Positions 8,910 through 17,646 of a stretch of DNA of 64,000 nucleotides are shown here, piece by piece. This DNA comes from Natrinema mahii (GTDB lineage: Archaea > Halobacteriota > Halobacteria > Halobacteriales > Natrialbaceae): the NCBI GenBank assembly GCA_000690595.2, contig JHUT02000005.1, forward strand, positions 172,482 to 236,481, given 5' to 3'. Numbering within the stretch: the first letter of the stretch is position 1; the number at the start of each line of letters is the position of its first letter. Below the pieces are notes generated by a model, which was not told where the DNA came from, ran no database searches, and saw only the letters and a list, made by a program, of their open reading frames with translations. The translations under genes were made by a program, and so were the position numbers.

Positions 8910-9689
8910 CTACTCCTCGAGGACTTCGTAGGAGACGTCGGCGTCGCGAAGCGCGTCGGTGACCCTGCCGACCTCGTTGGTCGTGGCGACGGCCGTCACC
9001 TCGAGGCCGCGTTTGGCCCCGTCGGCGGCGACGGAGCCCGCCGCGAACGTGACCGTCGGATCGGTTCCGGCCTCCCGGCAGGCGACGATCGCCTCGACGC
9101 CGGCGGCGACGACGAAGTCGGCGTCGGCACAGCGGTCGGCGACGGTCTCGGACTCGATCGCGCGGCTCCCGCCGGCCCGGACGCCGGGGACCTGCAGGAC
9201 GGTCACCGAGCCGGGCTCTAAGTCCATGACGCCCTCGAAGCTGGTGACGCCGACGTCGGTGCCGGCTGCGGCGTCCGTGGTGGCGACGCCGGTCGCCGGC
9301 CCCTCGTCGCCGGGCGTCGCGTGGAGCAGTCCGTCCCTGACCGACAGCGAGACCGTGTCGCCCTCCTCGATGTCGTCGGTCGCGATGTAGGCGGCCTCGC
9401 TCATCGCGCCGAGGATGTCGCCGGTCACGTGGTCCGCGAACCGGCGGATGTCGTCGGCGGTCCGAAACAGCCAGTCGACGCCTTCGTTGGTGACGCGATA
9501 CCGCGACCGCCCCTCCTTCTCGACGAGGCCGTCGTCGACGAGTTCGCGGATGTACTCGCTGACGGCCTGACTCGTTACGCCGACTTCCTCGGCGATCTCC
9601 CCCTGACTGACCGCGGGCTGTCGTTCCGCGATCTGGACGAGGATCCGAAACCGCGTCGCGGCCCGCTTGTTATCGAGGACGTCGACCAT
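8910..9689 (-). CDS. HTH transcriptional regulator with a haloarchaeal C-terminal domain
   Basis: The 259 residues start MVDVLDNKRAATRFRIL. Residues about 10-75 are a winged helix (QGEIAEEVGVTSQAVSEYIRELVDDGLVEKEGRSRYRVT) of MarR/ArsR type. The remainder is an acidic alpha/beta domain (GVMDLEPGSVTVLQVPGV, FVVAAGVEAIVACREAG) that probably senses a ligand; no metal or nucleotide motif is obvious. It is divergent from archaeosortase with about 140 nt between them. The possible box CCTTTTTGC about 29 nt upstream is weak. Confidence 0.85.
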   Translation of the reverse strand: MVDVLDNKRAATRFRILVQIAERQPAVSQGEIAEEVGVTSQAVSEYIRELVDDGLVEKEGRSRYRVTNEGVDWLFRTADDIRRFADHVTGDILGAMSEAAYIATDDIEEGDTVSLSVRDGLLHATPGDEGPATGVATTDAAAGTDVGVTSFEGVMDLEPGSVTVLQVPGVRAGGSRAIESETVADRCADADFVVAAGVEAIVACREAGTDPTVTFAAGSVAADGAKRGLEVTAVATTNEVGRVTDALRDADVSYEVLEE

Positions 9690-9830
9690 ATGCCGATGGT
9701 TAGCGGGAGCGATGCAAAAAGGTACGCGGTCGCGCCGTCGGTCGACCGCCGCGTCTCGCCGGACCGTGGCGCGGTCGCGACCGCGAGGCGTCAAGTTGAT
9801 AGCGGGAGAGTCCCTCGGGATTACGTGACT

Positions 9831-10850
9831 ATGCCGGCCCTCCCAGCGACGACCGCGGCTCCCGGTTCGGTCGTCGGTTCCGTGACGGAACCCGCAACGT
9901 TGCTCTCGATGAGTGTCGGGTCCGTTCCCCTGTCGGACGCCCTCGCCTGGACCGCGATCGGCGCGTTCGTCGTCGCGGCGGTCCTCCAGTGGTCCGGTGC
10001 CGTCGATTCGGCCCGCTATCTCGCCGCGGGTGCCTGGGTCGTCTTCGGCGTCTTCTGGCTGACGCTTGCCCCCCACTACTACCTCGAGGTCAAGAGCCCG
10101 ATCGAGACGCTACTGACGGTGGCGGCGCTGCCGCTGTGTGCCTACACCGGCTATCTGCTCGCTCAGGGACGGGCGTCGCTGCTCTTGCTCTCGAAGGCCG
10201 TCGCGTTCATGGGCCTGATCTACCTGCCCGTCGAGACGATCGCGATCGTGCGCACGTGGCTGATCGAGACGACCGCCGCCCAGACCCACTTCGGGATGGA
10301 ACTGCTCGGCCACAGCCCCGGCCTCGAGGAAGGGGCAAACGGCTATCAGAGCCGCTTTGCCTTCGATCCCGACGAGACGGTGACCGGCCGGACGACCTAC
10401 ATCATCACGGCCTGTACGGGTATCGGGAGCATGGCCATCTTCGGCGGCCTCATCGCCGCCGTCAAAGCGCCGCTCAAGCGGAAGGCGGTGGCCTTCGCGC
10501 TCGCCGTCGGCGTCATCTGGTTCCTGAACCTCGTCCGGAACGTCTTCATCGGGCTGGCCTCGCCGTGGGGCTGGTTCCAGCAGGACATCTTCGTCACCAT
10601 CGCGACGGAGTTCATGGGCGCGCCGGCCGACCGAACCTCCTACATCGTGGCCCACAACTTCATCGCCCAGTCGCTGTCGATCGTCGCCCTGCTGGGCATC
10701 ACCTACATCGTGATCCGCATCCTCCCGGAGGTCCTCGAGCCCCTCGAGGACGTCCTCTACATCCTGACCGGGACGGAGTACGACCTCGCGGACGCGCTCG
10801 GACAAGAGGTGCGGACCGACGGCGGGACGACGGCCGACGCGGACCGATGA
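9831..10850 (+). CDS. artA: Archaeosortase A
   Basis: The 339-residue multi-span membrane protein has at least seven hydrophobic helices. The exosortase/archaeosortase catalytic signature is present: Cys195 in ITACTGIGS, Arg236 in NLVRNVFIG, and a third polar site near Arg268/His275 (ADRTSYIVAHNF). ArtA cleaves PGF-CTERM proteins such as the S-layer glycoprotein and supports their lipid anchoring. ATG 9831 is used here; an internal ATG at 9909 would give a length closer to characterised ArtA and is a real alternative. The stop overlaps the next gene's start (ATGA), so the two are coupled. No PGF-CTERM substrate was noticed in this window. Confidence 0.93.
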   Translation: MPALPATTAAPGSVVGSVTEPATLLSMSVGSVPLSDALAWTAIGAFVVAAVLQWSGAVDSARYLAAGAWVVFGVFWLTLAPHYYLEVKSPIETLLTVAALPLCAYTGYLLAQGRASLLLLSKAVAFMGLIYLPVETIAIVRTWLIETTAAQTHFGMELLGHSPGLEEGANGYQSRFAFDPDETVTGRTTYIITACTGIGSMAIFGGLIAAVKAPLKRKAVAFALAVGVIWFLNLVRNVFIGLASPWGWFQQDIFVTIATEFMGAPADRTSYIVAHNFIAQSLSIVALLGITYIVIRILPEVLEPLEDVLYILTGTEYDLADALGQEVRTDGGTTADADR

Positions 10851-11566
10851 CCGCGCCCGACGTCGAGATCGACGTCCCCGTCGCCGTCCACGACCGGGCA
10901 ATCTTCCTTCCGGCGACCGCGACGCTCGTCCTCGCAGACGTCCATCTCGGAAAAGCCGCTGCCTCGAGCGTCGACGCGCCGATCGACGACGGGGCCGACG
11001 TTCGCGACCGGCTCGCAACGGCGCTCGAGGCGACCGATCCGGAGACGGTCGTCGTCGCGGGCGATCTCCTCCACTCGTTCTCGCGGTTGCCGCGGGGCCT
11101 CGAGCGCGACCTCGAGGCGGTCGTCGCGACCGTCGCGGACGCCGGTGCGGAGCTGGTCGTTACGCCGGGCAACCACGATACGATGCTCGGGGAGGTCTTC
11201 TCGGGGCGGACCGTTCCCGAGTACCGGCCGGACGGTGGCGAGACGGTGATCTGTCACGGCCACGAGCCGCCGGCAACGACCGCCGAGCGGTACGTTATCG
11301 GCCACGACCACCCCGCGCTGTCGGTCGAGGGCCGCAAGCTTCCCTGTCTCCTCTACGGGCCGGACTGCTACGAGGGCGCGGACGTGATCGTCCTCCCGGC
11401 GTTTACGCGCCTCGCGGCCGGCGCGACCGTCAACGGAATGCGCGGCCGGGACTTCCAGTCGCCGCTGGTCCGTGACCCCGATGCCTTCTACCCCGCGGTC
11501 AGGGACGCCGCGACGGACGAGGTGCTGTGGTTCCCGCCGCTCGGACGGTGCCGGCGGCTCCTGTAG
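10847..11566 (+). CDS. Metallophosphoesterase (calcineurin-like)
   Basis: The 239-residue protein shows the phosphoesterase metal motifs in order: LADVHLGK, VVVAGDLLHSF, TPGNHD, CHGHEP and a later GHDHP. These ligate a dinuclear metal centre. The single-domain form resembles the archaeal SbcD-like/YfcE-like group sometimes called MJ0037-type. Start ATG 10847 overlaps the artA stop by ATGA, indicating cotranscription; a functional link with sortase processing is not known to me. The substrate is undetermined (phosphodiester, DNA end or nucleotide). Confidence 0.9.
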   Translation: MTAPDVEIDVPVAVHDRAIFLPATATLVLADVHLGKAAASSVDAPIDDGADVRDRLATALEATDPETVVVAGDLLHSFSRLPRGLERDLEAVVATVADAGAELVVTPGNHDTMLGEVFSGRTVPEYRPDGGETVICHGHEPPATTAERYVIGHDHPALSVEGRKLPCLLYGPDCYEGADVIVLPAFTRLAAGATVNGMRGRDFQSPLVRDPDAFYPAVRDAATDEVLWFPPLGRCRRLL

Positions 11567-11779
11567 TCACTCCACTCGTTCCGAGACAGCCGCTCGAGGC
11601 GGTCGGACCGCGGGGGCGACGACGGCCGCCTGAACGGTGACCACGAGGTTTCTGAAGAAGTCGCTGAACGTGATCAACAGCACGGCGGCCAGCACGATCA
11701 GGAGAAGAAAGCTAAAGAAGATAATCGCCGCCTGTCGCCCGGTGAGGTCCGCCCCCTCGAGGAGTTCGTCGATGGCCAT
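11567..11779 (-). CDS. Small membrane protein
   Basis: The product has 70 residues: an acidic N-terminus (MAIDELLEGADLTGRQ), one long hydrophobic segment (IIFFSFLLLIVLAAVLLITF) and a second weaker one (LVVTVQAAVVAPAV). It is convergent with the phosphoesterase, its stop directly abutting that gene's end. No family was recognised. Codon composition and acidic start look genuine, but it remains a hypothetical. Confidence 0.6.
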   Translation of the reverse strand: MAIDELLEGADLTGRQAAIIFFSFLLLIVLAAVLLITFSDFFRNLVVTVQAAVVAPAVRPPRAAVSERVE

Positions 11780-11874
11780 GGATGCCTGTCGACGGAACAC
11801 CGCCCAGCGACGTAGTCGTTGGGCCGTCGAGTGACTGTCCCGGGACGAGACAGTCGCTCGAGTCGACTCGCGAA

Positions 11875-13179
11875 TCAACCCGACAGGTCGTCGATGACCG
11901 CTTCGGCCGCCCGCCGCCCGCTCTCCATCGCGCCCTGGATCGAGGACCACTGCGTGTAGTCGCCGGCCAGATAGACCGGCCCCGCGGGGTCGCGAGCGTC
12001 GGGGAGTCGGTCGTGGATCCCCGGCGGCTGGTCGAACTGCGCGAACGGGATCCGCTCGGTACGTAGCGTCTCGAGGTCGTCGAACCCGCGCTCGGGATAC
12101 CACGACTCGAGGGAGCGCCGGGTCCGTTCGGCCAGTTCGTCGTCGCTCGCCGTCTGCTCCCCGAGATAGGTCGCGCTGATCAGCGTCGCGTCGTCGGGCG
12201 CGTACTCGGGGGCGACAGCGCTGTGGGGCACCACGTGGTTCGGCCCTCGCCCGGTCGCGTTCAGCAGGAGCCGACGGCCGGTCCCCAGATCGGTTCCCGC
12301 CGGGAGCGCGTAGTACTGGGTGATACAGCCCCGCGCCTCGGTCGGGATCGACTCGACCCCCGTCAGCTCCCGCGCCGTCGGCGGATCGGTCGCGACGACG
12401 ACCGCGTCGGCCTCGAGGGTCTCGGCGTCGGTCTCGACAGCGACGGAGCCGGCAGCGTCGTGCTCGCCGCTGCTCGAGTCGTCGGCCGCGACCGACTCGA
12501 CCGTGACATTCGTTCGGATCGTTCCATCGACCTCGCGGACGCGGTCGGCCAGTTGCGAGGGGATCGCTTCCATGCCGGCGGCCGGGACCACCGTCTCGCC
12601 CGCCGCGAGGGTTCGGAAGGTGTACTCGAAGACACGCCGCGAGGTCGAAAGCGAGCGGTCGAGCGTGATCCCGCCGTAGAACGGTGCGACGAAGCCCTCG
12701 ATGAACCGTTCGGAGAACCCCCGACTACGGAGGAAGTCGTCGATCCGCTCGTCGTCTCGGTCGAAGATGTCGTCCGGATCGGTCCGCCGGAGCCGGAGCC
12801 AGAGCCGGGCCACGCGGAGCGCGTCGCCGACCGAGACGTACGGGTTCGACAGCGTCGCCGGGATCGTCTTCGGTTCGCGGAGCGGGTCCGCGAGCGTCGA
12901 CAGCCCGTCGGGGCCGGCGATCGTCGCTCCGGGCGCGAACCGGCGCAGCGTCAGTTCCCGGAGGTCGAGTTCGCGCCGAACGGCGGGATAGGCGGTAAAG
13001 CAGACCTGAAAGCCCCGGTCGAACCGAAAGCCGTCCCGCTCGCGGGTTCGGACGCGGCCCCCGGGCGTCTCGCGGCGTTCGAACAACGTCACGTCTGCAC
13101 CGGCGGCGGCGAGGTGCCGGGCGGCGACGAGCCCGGCCAGCCCACCGCCGGCGACGGCTACCTGCGGAGTCGAGCGCAT
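11875..13179 (-). CDS. FAD-dependent amine oxidase/phytoene desaturase-like oxidoreductase
   Basis: The 434 residues start MRSTPQVAVAGGGLAGLVAARHL, an N-terminal dinucleotide-binding motif (GGGLAGL), then FERRETPGGRVRT binding FAD. The C-terminal FAD motif YLAGDYTQWSSIQGAMESGRRAAE closes the fold. This is the flavin amine oxidase/protoporphyrinogen oxidase/carotenoid desaturase superfamily; the substrate cannot be read. An in-frame TTG at 13203 would add 8 residues but ATG 13179 fits the motif position better. It is encoded alone, so carotenoid or quinone-type chemistry is only a guess. Confidence 0.88.
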   Translation of the reverse strand: MRSTPQVAVAGGGLAGLVAARHLAAAGADVTLFERRETPGGRVRTRERDGFRFDRGFQVCFTAYPAVRRELDLRELTLRRFAPGATIAGPDGLSTLADPLREPKTIPATLSNPYVSVGDALRVARLWLRLRRTDPDDIFDRDDERIDDFLRSRGFSERFIEGFVAPFYGGITLDRSLSTSRRVFEYTFRTLAAGETVVPAAGMEAIPSQLADRVREVDGTIRTNVTVESVAADDSSSGEHDAAGSVAVETDAETLEADAVVVATDPPTARELTGVESIPTEARGCITQYYALPAGTDLGTGRRLLLNATGRGPNHVVPHSAVAPEYAPDDATLISATYLGEQTASDDELAERTRRSLESWYPERGFDDLETLRTERIPFAQFDQPPGIHDRLPDARDPAGPVYLAGDYTQWSSIQGAMESGRRAAEAVIDDLSG

Positions 13180-13303
13180 AGCCGTTGATCGATCGCCGAT
13201 CAATAAAAGAGTCGACCCAACAGTGCAGGACCGGGCGCGCCGGCCACCCGCTCCGCGGCCGCCGTGGCGAGACGCCGATTCGCCGTCGCGTTCCCGCCGC
13301 GTC

Positions 13304-13474
13304 TCACACGTCCGTCAGCAACCGAAGCGCGAGTCCGATGACGATGACGGCGACCCCGCCGAGGGCGCTGGCGATCGGCGGAATCGGGACGACAAGCAGC
13401 ACCACGCCGGCGAGGACGACGAGCGTCGAGAGCTTGACCATGTGTCCGATACGTCGCCGCGACGGATAGGCCAT
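13304..13474 (-). CDS. Small two-helix membrane protein
   Basis: A 56-residue frame from ATG 13474 (alternative ATG 13441, 45 residues). The sequence has a basic N-terminus (PSRRRIGHMVK) then two closely spaced hydrophobic segments (LSTLVVLAGVVLLVVPIPP and ASALGGVAVIVIGLALRLL). The hairpin architecture recurs in many haloarchaeal hypotheticals annotated loosely as transporters. No function can be assigned. Confidence 0.55.
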   Translation of the reverse strand: MAYPSRRRIGHMVKLSTLVVLAGVVLLVVPIPPIASALGGVAVIVIGLALRLLTDV

Positions 13475-13671
13475 CGGCACGCATTCACAGCGGTCGCGAG
13501 CGACCGTCGAACCGGGCTGTCGTCCGACCGAGGGCGTGACGCGCGGATCGGTCGTAGCCACGCGGCCGCGGACCGCGAGGCGACGGGGAGGCGTTACGGG
13601 GTCACGGTTGCCCGACTGTGGTCGCTTGCCGTGGCCGGTACGGTTTTGCCCGTCGCGGCGGCGTTGTCGGT

Positions 13672-14148
13672 ATGGGAGCAAACGACACGGAGACCGAAGA
13701 GCGAGCGGCGGACGGCCCCGCGTTCCAGCCGGTCTTCGAGAACCGCGTTCGGTTCGCCGAGACCGACCAGCAGGGCATCGTCTTCTACGGGGAGTACTTC
13801 ACCTTTCAGGACGAGGCCGTCTCCGCGTTCTTCCGCGCGATCGACTACGGCTACGACCGCATGCGCGCGGACGGCTGGCAGATCCACGTCGTCAACACCG
13901 AGTTGAACTACCGAACCGGCGCGGAGTTCGAGGACGTGATCGTCAACGAACTCCGGGTCGCCGATATCGGCACCTCGAGTCTCGAGTACGAGTACCGGGC
14001 GAGACGGAAGGTCGACGACGCGGTCCTGGCGGACGGCACCGTCACGCAGGTCGCCGTCGACACCGAGACCGAGGAGCCGACCCGGATTCCCGACGCGTTC
14101 CGCGAGGCCGTCGCGGCGTTCCAGGGCGGCCTCGAGACCGACGGGTAG
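13672..14148 (+). CDS. Acyl-CoA thioesterase (4HBT hotdog fold)
   Basis: The 158-residue protein carries the 4-hydroxybenzoyl-CoA thioesterase signature ETDQQGIVFYGEYFTFQDEA: the Asp/Gln/Gly segment followed by a Tyr-containing helix. The rest alternates strands of a single hotdog domain (LNYRTGAEFEDVIVNELRV, LEYEYRARRK). It probably hydrolyses acyl-CoA thioesters in the cytoplasm. It is followed convergently by the liv operon; no acyl-CoA enzymes lie next to it. The start at ATG 13672 trims a basic, unlikely extension. Confidence 0.9.
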   Translation: MGANDTETEERAADGPAFQPVFENRVRFAETDQQGIVFYGEYFTFQDEAVSAFFRAIDYGYDRMRADGWQIHVVNTELNYRTGAEFEDVIVNELRVADIGTSSLEYEYRARRKVDDAVLADGTVTQVAVDTETEEPTRIPDAFREAVAAFQGGLETDG

Positions 14149-14197
14149 AGCCGCTGATTCCAGTCGAATCGATCAAAAAACGAGCGCGAACCGCCGG

Positions 14198-14917
14198 TCA
14201 GTGGACGCCGACGTACGCCTCGCGGACGTAGTCGTTGTCCGTGAACTCGTCGTGTGGGCCCGAGAGTTCGATCTCGCCGGTCTCGATCAGCGAGAGCCGG
14301 TCCGCGTGGTTCAGCGCGAACGTCGAGTTCTGCTCGGCCAGCAGGATCGTCAGCCCCTCCTCTTGCTGGAGTTTCTCGAGCGCTTCGCCGATGTCCTCGA
14401 TGATGACCGGCGCGAGCCCGAGCGTCGGCTCGTCCAACATGAGCATGTCGGGGTCGCTCATCAGCGCGCGGCCGACGGCGAGCATCTGCTGTTCGCCGCC
14501 GCTCATGGTCTCGGCCTCCTGCTCGCGGCGGTCGTCCAGCCGCGGGAACAGGTCGTAGACCATCTCGAGGTCGTCCCGCACCGCCGCCTTGTCGTCGCGG
14601 AACTGCGCGCCCATCAGCAGGTTCTCGTGGACCGAGAAGTACGGGAACAGGTCCCGGTCCTCGGTGCAGTAGATGAGCCCGGACTCGACGATCTCCTGGG
14701 ACGGCTGTCCCGCGAGATCGCGGCCGGCGTAGCTGATCGATCCCTCGTAGTCGAGGAAGCCAGCGACGGCGTTCAGCATCGTCGTCTTCCCGGCCCCGTT
14801 GGGGCCGATGACGCCGTAGATTTCGCCTTCCTGGATCGACAGCGAGACGCCCTTCAGCGCGTGTGACTTGCCGTAATAGACGTTGAGGTCGTTGATGTCG
14901 AGTATCGTATCGGACAT
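14198..14917 (-). CDS. livF: Branched-chain amino acid-type ABC transporter ATPase (LivF)
   Basis: The 239 residues hold Walker A (GPNGAGKTT), signature MSGGEQQMLAVGRAL, Walker B/D-loop (MLMLDEPTLGLAP) and LAEQNSTFAL in place of the usual H-loop, as normal for LivF. It is last in the operon; its ATG shares one base with the livG stop (TAATG), so translation is coupled. Together with LivG it forms the ATPase pair of a HAAT-type importer for branched-chain amino acids, amides or related solutes. Confidence 0.95.
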   Translation of the reverse strand: MSDTILDINDLNVYYGKSHALKGVSLSIQEGEIYGVIGPNGAGKTTMLNAVAGFLDYEGSISYAGRDLAGQPSQEIVESGLIYCTEDRDLFPYFSVHENLLMGAQFRDDKAAVRDDLEMVYDLFPRLDDRREQEAETMSGGEQQMLAVGRALMSDPDMLMLDEPTLGLAPVIIEDIGEALEKLQQEEGLTILLAEQNSTFALNHADRLSLIETGEIELSGPHDEFTDNDYVREAYVGVH

Positions 14918-15645
14918 TAGAGTCCCTCCCCAGCGAGGTACGCCTCCTGGACTTGTTCGTTCTCGGCGATTTCCTCCGGCGTGCCCTCCGCGAGGAAGTC
15001 ACCGTTGTTGAGGACGACGATTCGATCGACCAGATCCATCAGGCCGCCCATGTTGTGGTCGACGACGACCATCGACATCCCCTGCTCGCGGAACCGCTCG
15101 ATCTGGTCGGCCAGCTCGGTGATCTCGGCCTGGTTCATCCCCGCGAACGGCTCGTCGAGCAGCATCATCTCGGGCTCGGTCGCCAGCGACTTGGCTATCT
15201 CGAGCCGACGGACGTCCGCGTGGGGCAGTTCGTCGGGCATCTCGTGGAGATGCTCCGCGATGTCGATGCGGGCGGCGTAGTCGTAGATCTCCTCCTCGCT
15301 GGCACCGCCGCGCAGCGAGACGATGCTGTTCGGCAGCGTGAACAGCTTGATGTTGCCCGCGACCGACATCGAGTCGATCGGGTTCGACTCCTGAGAGACC
15401 CGCGAGAGGCCCTTGTTGACGACTTCGTGGGTCGAATCGTCGGTGATGTCGGATCCGTTGAACCGGATCGAGCCGTCGGTGACACCGTAGCTGCCCATGA
15501 TGCAGTTGAACACCGTGGACTTCCCCGAGCCGTTCGGCCCGATCAGGCCGACGATCTCGCCCTCGTCGACCTCGAACGAGAAGTCGTCGACGGCGACGAG
15601 CCCACCGAATTTCTTCGTGAGTCCGTCGACCTCGAGGACGCTCAT
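14917..15645 (-). CDS. livG: Branched-chain amino acid-type ABC transporter ATPase (LivG)
   Basis: The 242-residue protein has Walker A (GPNGSGKST), the LivG-type SRVSQESNPIDSMSV segment and Walker B (MMLLDEPFAGMNQ). The H-loop (VVVDHNMGGLMDL) is present. The classical signature is degenerate: PHADVRRLEIAKSLATEP replaces LSGGQ, as in many LivG-like proteins where SYGQQR is expected, so this site may be weakened. The start overlaps the livM stop by ATGA. Confidence 0.93.
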   Translation of the reverse strand: MSVLEVDGLTKKFGGLVAVDDFSFEVDEGEIVGLIGPNGSGKSTVFNCIMGSYGVTDGSIRFNGSDITDDSTHEVVNKGLSRVSQESNPIDSMSVAGNIKLFTLPNSIVSLRGGASEEEIYDYAARIDIAEHLHEMPDELPHADVRRLEIAKSLATEPEMMLLDEPFAGMNQAEITELADQIERFREQGMSMVVVDHNMGGLMDLVDRIVVLNNGDFLAEGTPEEIAENEQVQEAYLAGEGL

Positions 15646-16760
15646 CGGCGATCACCCCCGAGTCGATCGAGCCCGTGCCACAGCTTGCGGAACAGGCCGT
15701 CACGGGCGAACACGAGAATCAACAGGACGATCAGCCAGAGGATCGACCACTTGATCTCGCTCTCGAAGCCCGACAGGACCACGTCCTCGAGCATGATGAC
15801 GAGGAAGGCCCCGCCGAGCGGGCCGAGTATCGAGCCCATCCCGCCGACGACGGCCATCGCGATCATCTCGATGCTGTTGTCGACGACGACGAACGCGCCG
15901 GGCGTGACGGTCCCGAAGCGGTGTGCCAGCAGGACGCCACCGATCCCCATCGGAATCGAACTGAGGACGAACGACCAGATCTTGAACTTGGTCGCGTTGA
16001 TGCCGGCGGCTTCGACCGCCGACTCGTTCTCGCGGATCGCAACGAGAATGAGTCCGATGTTCGACCGCGCGACGATCAGGAGTGCGGCCGCGATGAGCAA
16101 CATCGGAATCATGAACGCGTACGTTCGCATCACCGGATCGGTACTGAACACCGTCTCGATCCCGCCGAGTCCGGTCTCGCCGCCGGTATATTCACTCAGC
16201 GGCCGGATCAGTCGGTAGAAGATCAACACGGCCACGAACGTAATCAGCGAGAAGTACGGCCCGCTCAGCCGTAGCGACGGCAGAGCGATTGCGAGCCCGA
16301 TGATCAGCGCGACCAGCACCGAGATGGGGATCGTGATCCGCATCGGTAGTTCGGCGTTGACGTTGTTGAGCAACATCGCGGTCGTGTACGCCGCACCGCC
16401 GGACAGCACTGAGTGGCCGAAGCTGATGTAGCCGGTGTACCCGCTCTGGATGTCCCAGCTCATCGCGAAGATGCCCCAGATACAGGCGAGCCACGTCGCC
16501 TGCACGAGGGTGTAGTTCCCCCAGAACGGGATCGTCACGAGCCCGAGGAACGACCCCACGAGCAACACGAGTTGGAGGCCGTTCATTTCGCCGAAGTAGC
16601 CGCCGAGCGTGCGGTTGTAGACGTTTGCGATCGGCCGGAGGGCCCGATCGACGGGCTCGGTAACGGTACTGAGCCCGTCGACGGCCGCACCGCCGAACCG
16701 GCCTGCGGCACCGCTTACTCGTCCGCTGATACTACGTCCGGTGTCGGTTTCGCTACTCAT
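15642..16760 (-). CDS. livM: Branched-chain amino acid-type ABC transporter permease (LivM)
   Basis: The 372-residue permease starts at ATG 16760 (MSSETDTGRSISGR). About 50 soluble residues precede some eight to nine membrane spans. The LivM family loop RSNIGLILVAIRENESAVEAAGIN, where the ATPase docks, is intact. The gene overlaps livH by 8 nt and livG by 4 nt. LivH and LivM form the heterodimeric pore. Confidence 0.94.
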   Translation of the reverse strand: MSSETDTGRSISGRVSGAAGRFGGAAVDGLSTVTEPVDRALRPIANVYNRTLGGYFGEMNGLQLVLLVGSFLGLVTIPFWGNYTLVQATWLACIWGIFAMSWDIQSGYTGYISFGHSVLSGGAAYTTAMLLNNVNAELPMRITIPISVLVALIIGLAIALPSLRLSGPYFSLITFVAVLIFYRLIRPLSEYTGGETGLGGIETVFSTDPVMRTYAFMIPMLLIAAALLIVARSNIGLILVAIRENESAVEAAGINATKFKIWSFVLSSIPMGIGGVLLAHRFGTVTPGAFVVVDNSIEMIAMAVVGGMGSILGPLGGAFLVIMLEDVVLSGFESEIKWSILWLIVLLILVFARDGLFRKLWHGLDRLGGDRR

Positions 16761-17643
16761 GGGCAAACTCCCTCCCGAAGAGCCCCTCCGGCTTGAGGAG
16801 CAAGACCGCAACGAGCACGACCAGCGAGAAGATCCCCTGGTAGCCCGTGCCGAGGAATTCGAGCGTGAACTGTTCGAGGTAGCCGATCAGGTACGCCGCG
16901 ACGACCGACCCCTTGATCGACCCGATCCCGCCGATCACGACGATGATGAAGGCGATCGCGAGCGGGTTGAGCCACATCTCCGGACTGGTCGTCTGGAGCG
17001 TTCCGAGGAACACGCCAGCGAGCCCGGCGAGGGCACCGGCGATCAGCCACGTCCGCGATTTCACGGACTCGAGATCGACGCCCGTGAGCTGTGCGCCTCG
17101 CTCGCTCATCGAGACCGCGAGGATCGACCGCCCCTCGTCGGTCCGACTCACGTAGTACCACAACAATCCGATCGCGATCCACGAGACGACGAACCCGAGG
17201 ATGTACATGTAGTTGATCCGGGTTCCGACGCCCTGGAGATGGAGCGTGCCGTCCGCTATCGGAAGCAGCGTCCGGGGACTGCTCCCGAACTCGTGGTGGA
17301 TCAGCTCCGTCAGGAGCAACGCGACCATCACCGTCGAGAGGAACGTGATCACGACGTTGTCCTCGATATAGCGGACCAGCCCACCGTATAGCACGTAGGA
17401 GGCGACCGCCGTCACGAGCGTCGCGATGACGAGTCCGAGGACCGTCGGGACCGCGATCGCACCGACCACCGACGAGGAGGTCGCGACCAGAAACGCGTAC
17501 GCGCCGATCATGATCAGTCCGCCATGAGCGAGGTTCAACACGCCCCCGACGCCGAAGATCATGGTAAACCCGATGGCGACGAGCGCATAGATCGCGCTCA
17601 TCATCGCCCCCAAGATGAGGACCGAAAGAATTGACTCGAGCAT
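16753..17643 (-). CDS. livH: Branched-chain amino acid-type ABC transporter permease (LivH)
   Basis: The 296-residue permease has the family hallmark near the start (GFTMIFGVGGVLNLAHGGLIM) and the coupling-helix region SMSERGAQLTGVDLESVKSRT. Eight membrane spans are apparent. It begins 3 nt after the stop of the binding-protein gene and overlaps livM. Order J-H-M-G-F equals the standard operon. No sensor or regulator is adjacent. Confidence 0.94.
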   Translation of the reverse strand: MLESILSVLILGAMMSAIYALVAIGFTMIFGVGGVLNLAHGGLIMIGAYAFLVATSSSVVGAIAVPTVLGLVIATLVTAVASYVLYGGLVRYIEDNVVITFLSTVMVALLLTELIHHEFGSSPRTLLPIADGTLHLQGVGTRINYMYILGFVVSWIAIGLLWYYVSRTDEGRSILAVSMSERGAQLTGVDLESVKSRTWLIAGALAGLAGVFLGTLQTTSPEMWLNPLAIAFIIVVIGGIGSIKGSVVAAYLIGYLEQFTLEFLGTGYQGIFSLVVLVAVLLLKPEGLFGREFAHE

Positions 17644-17646
17644 GTC

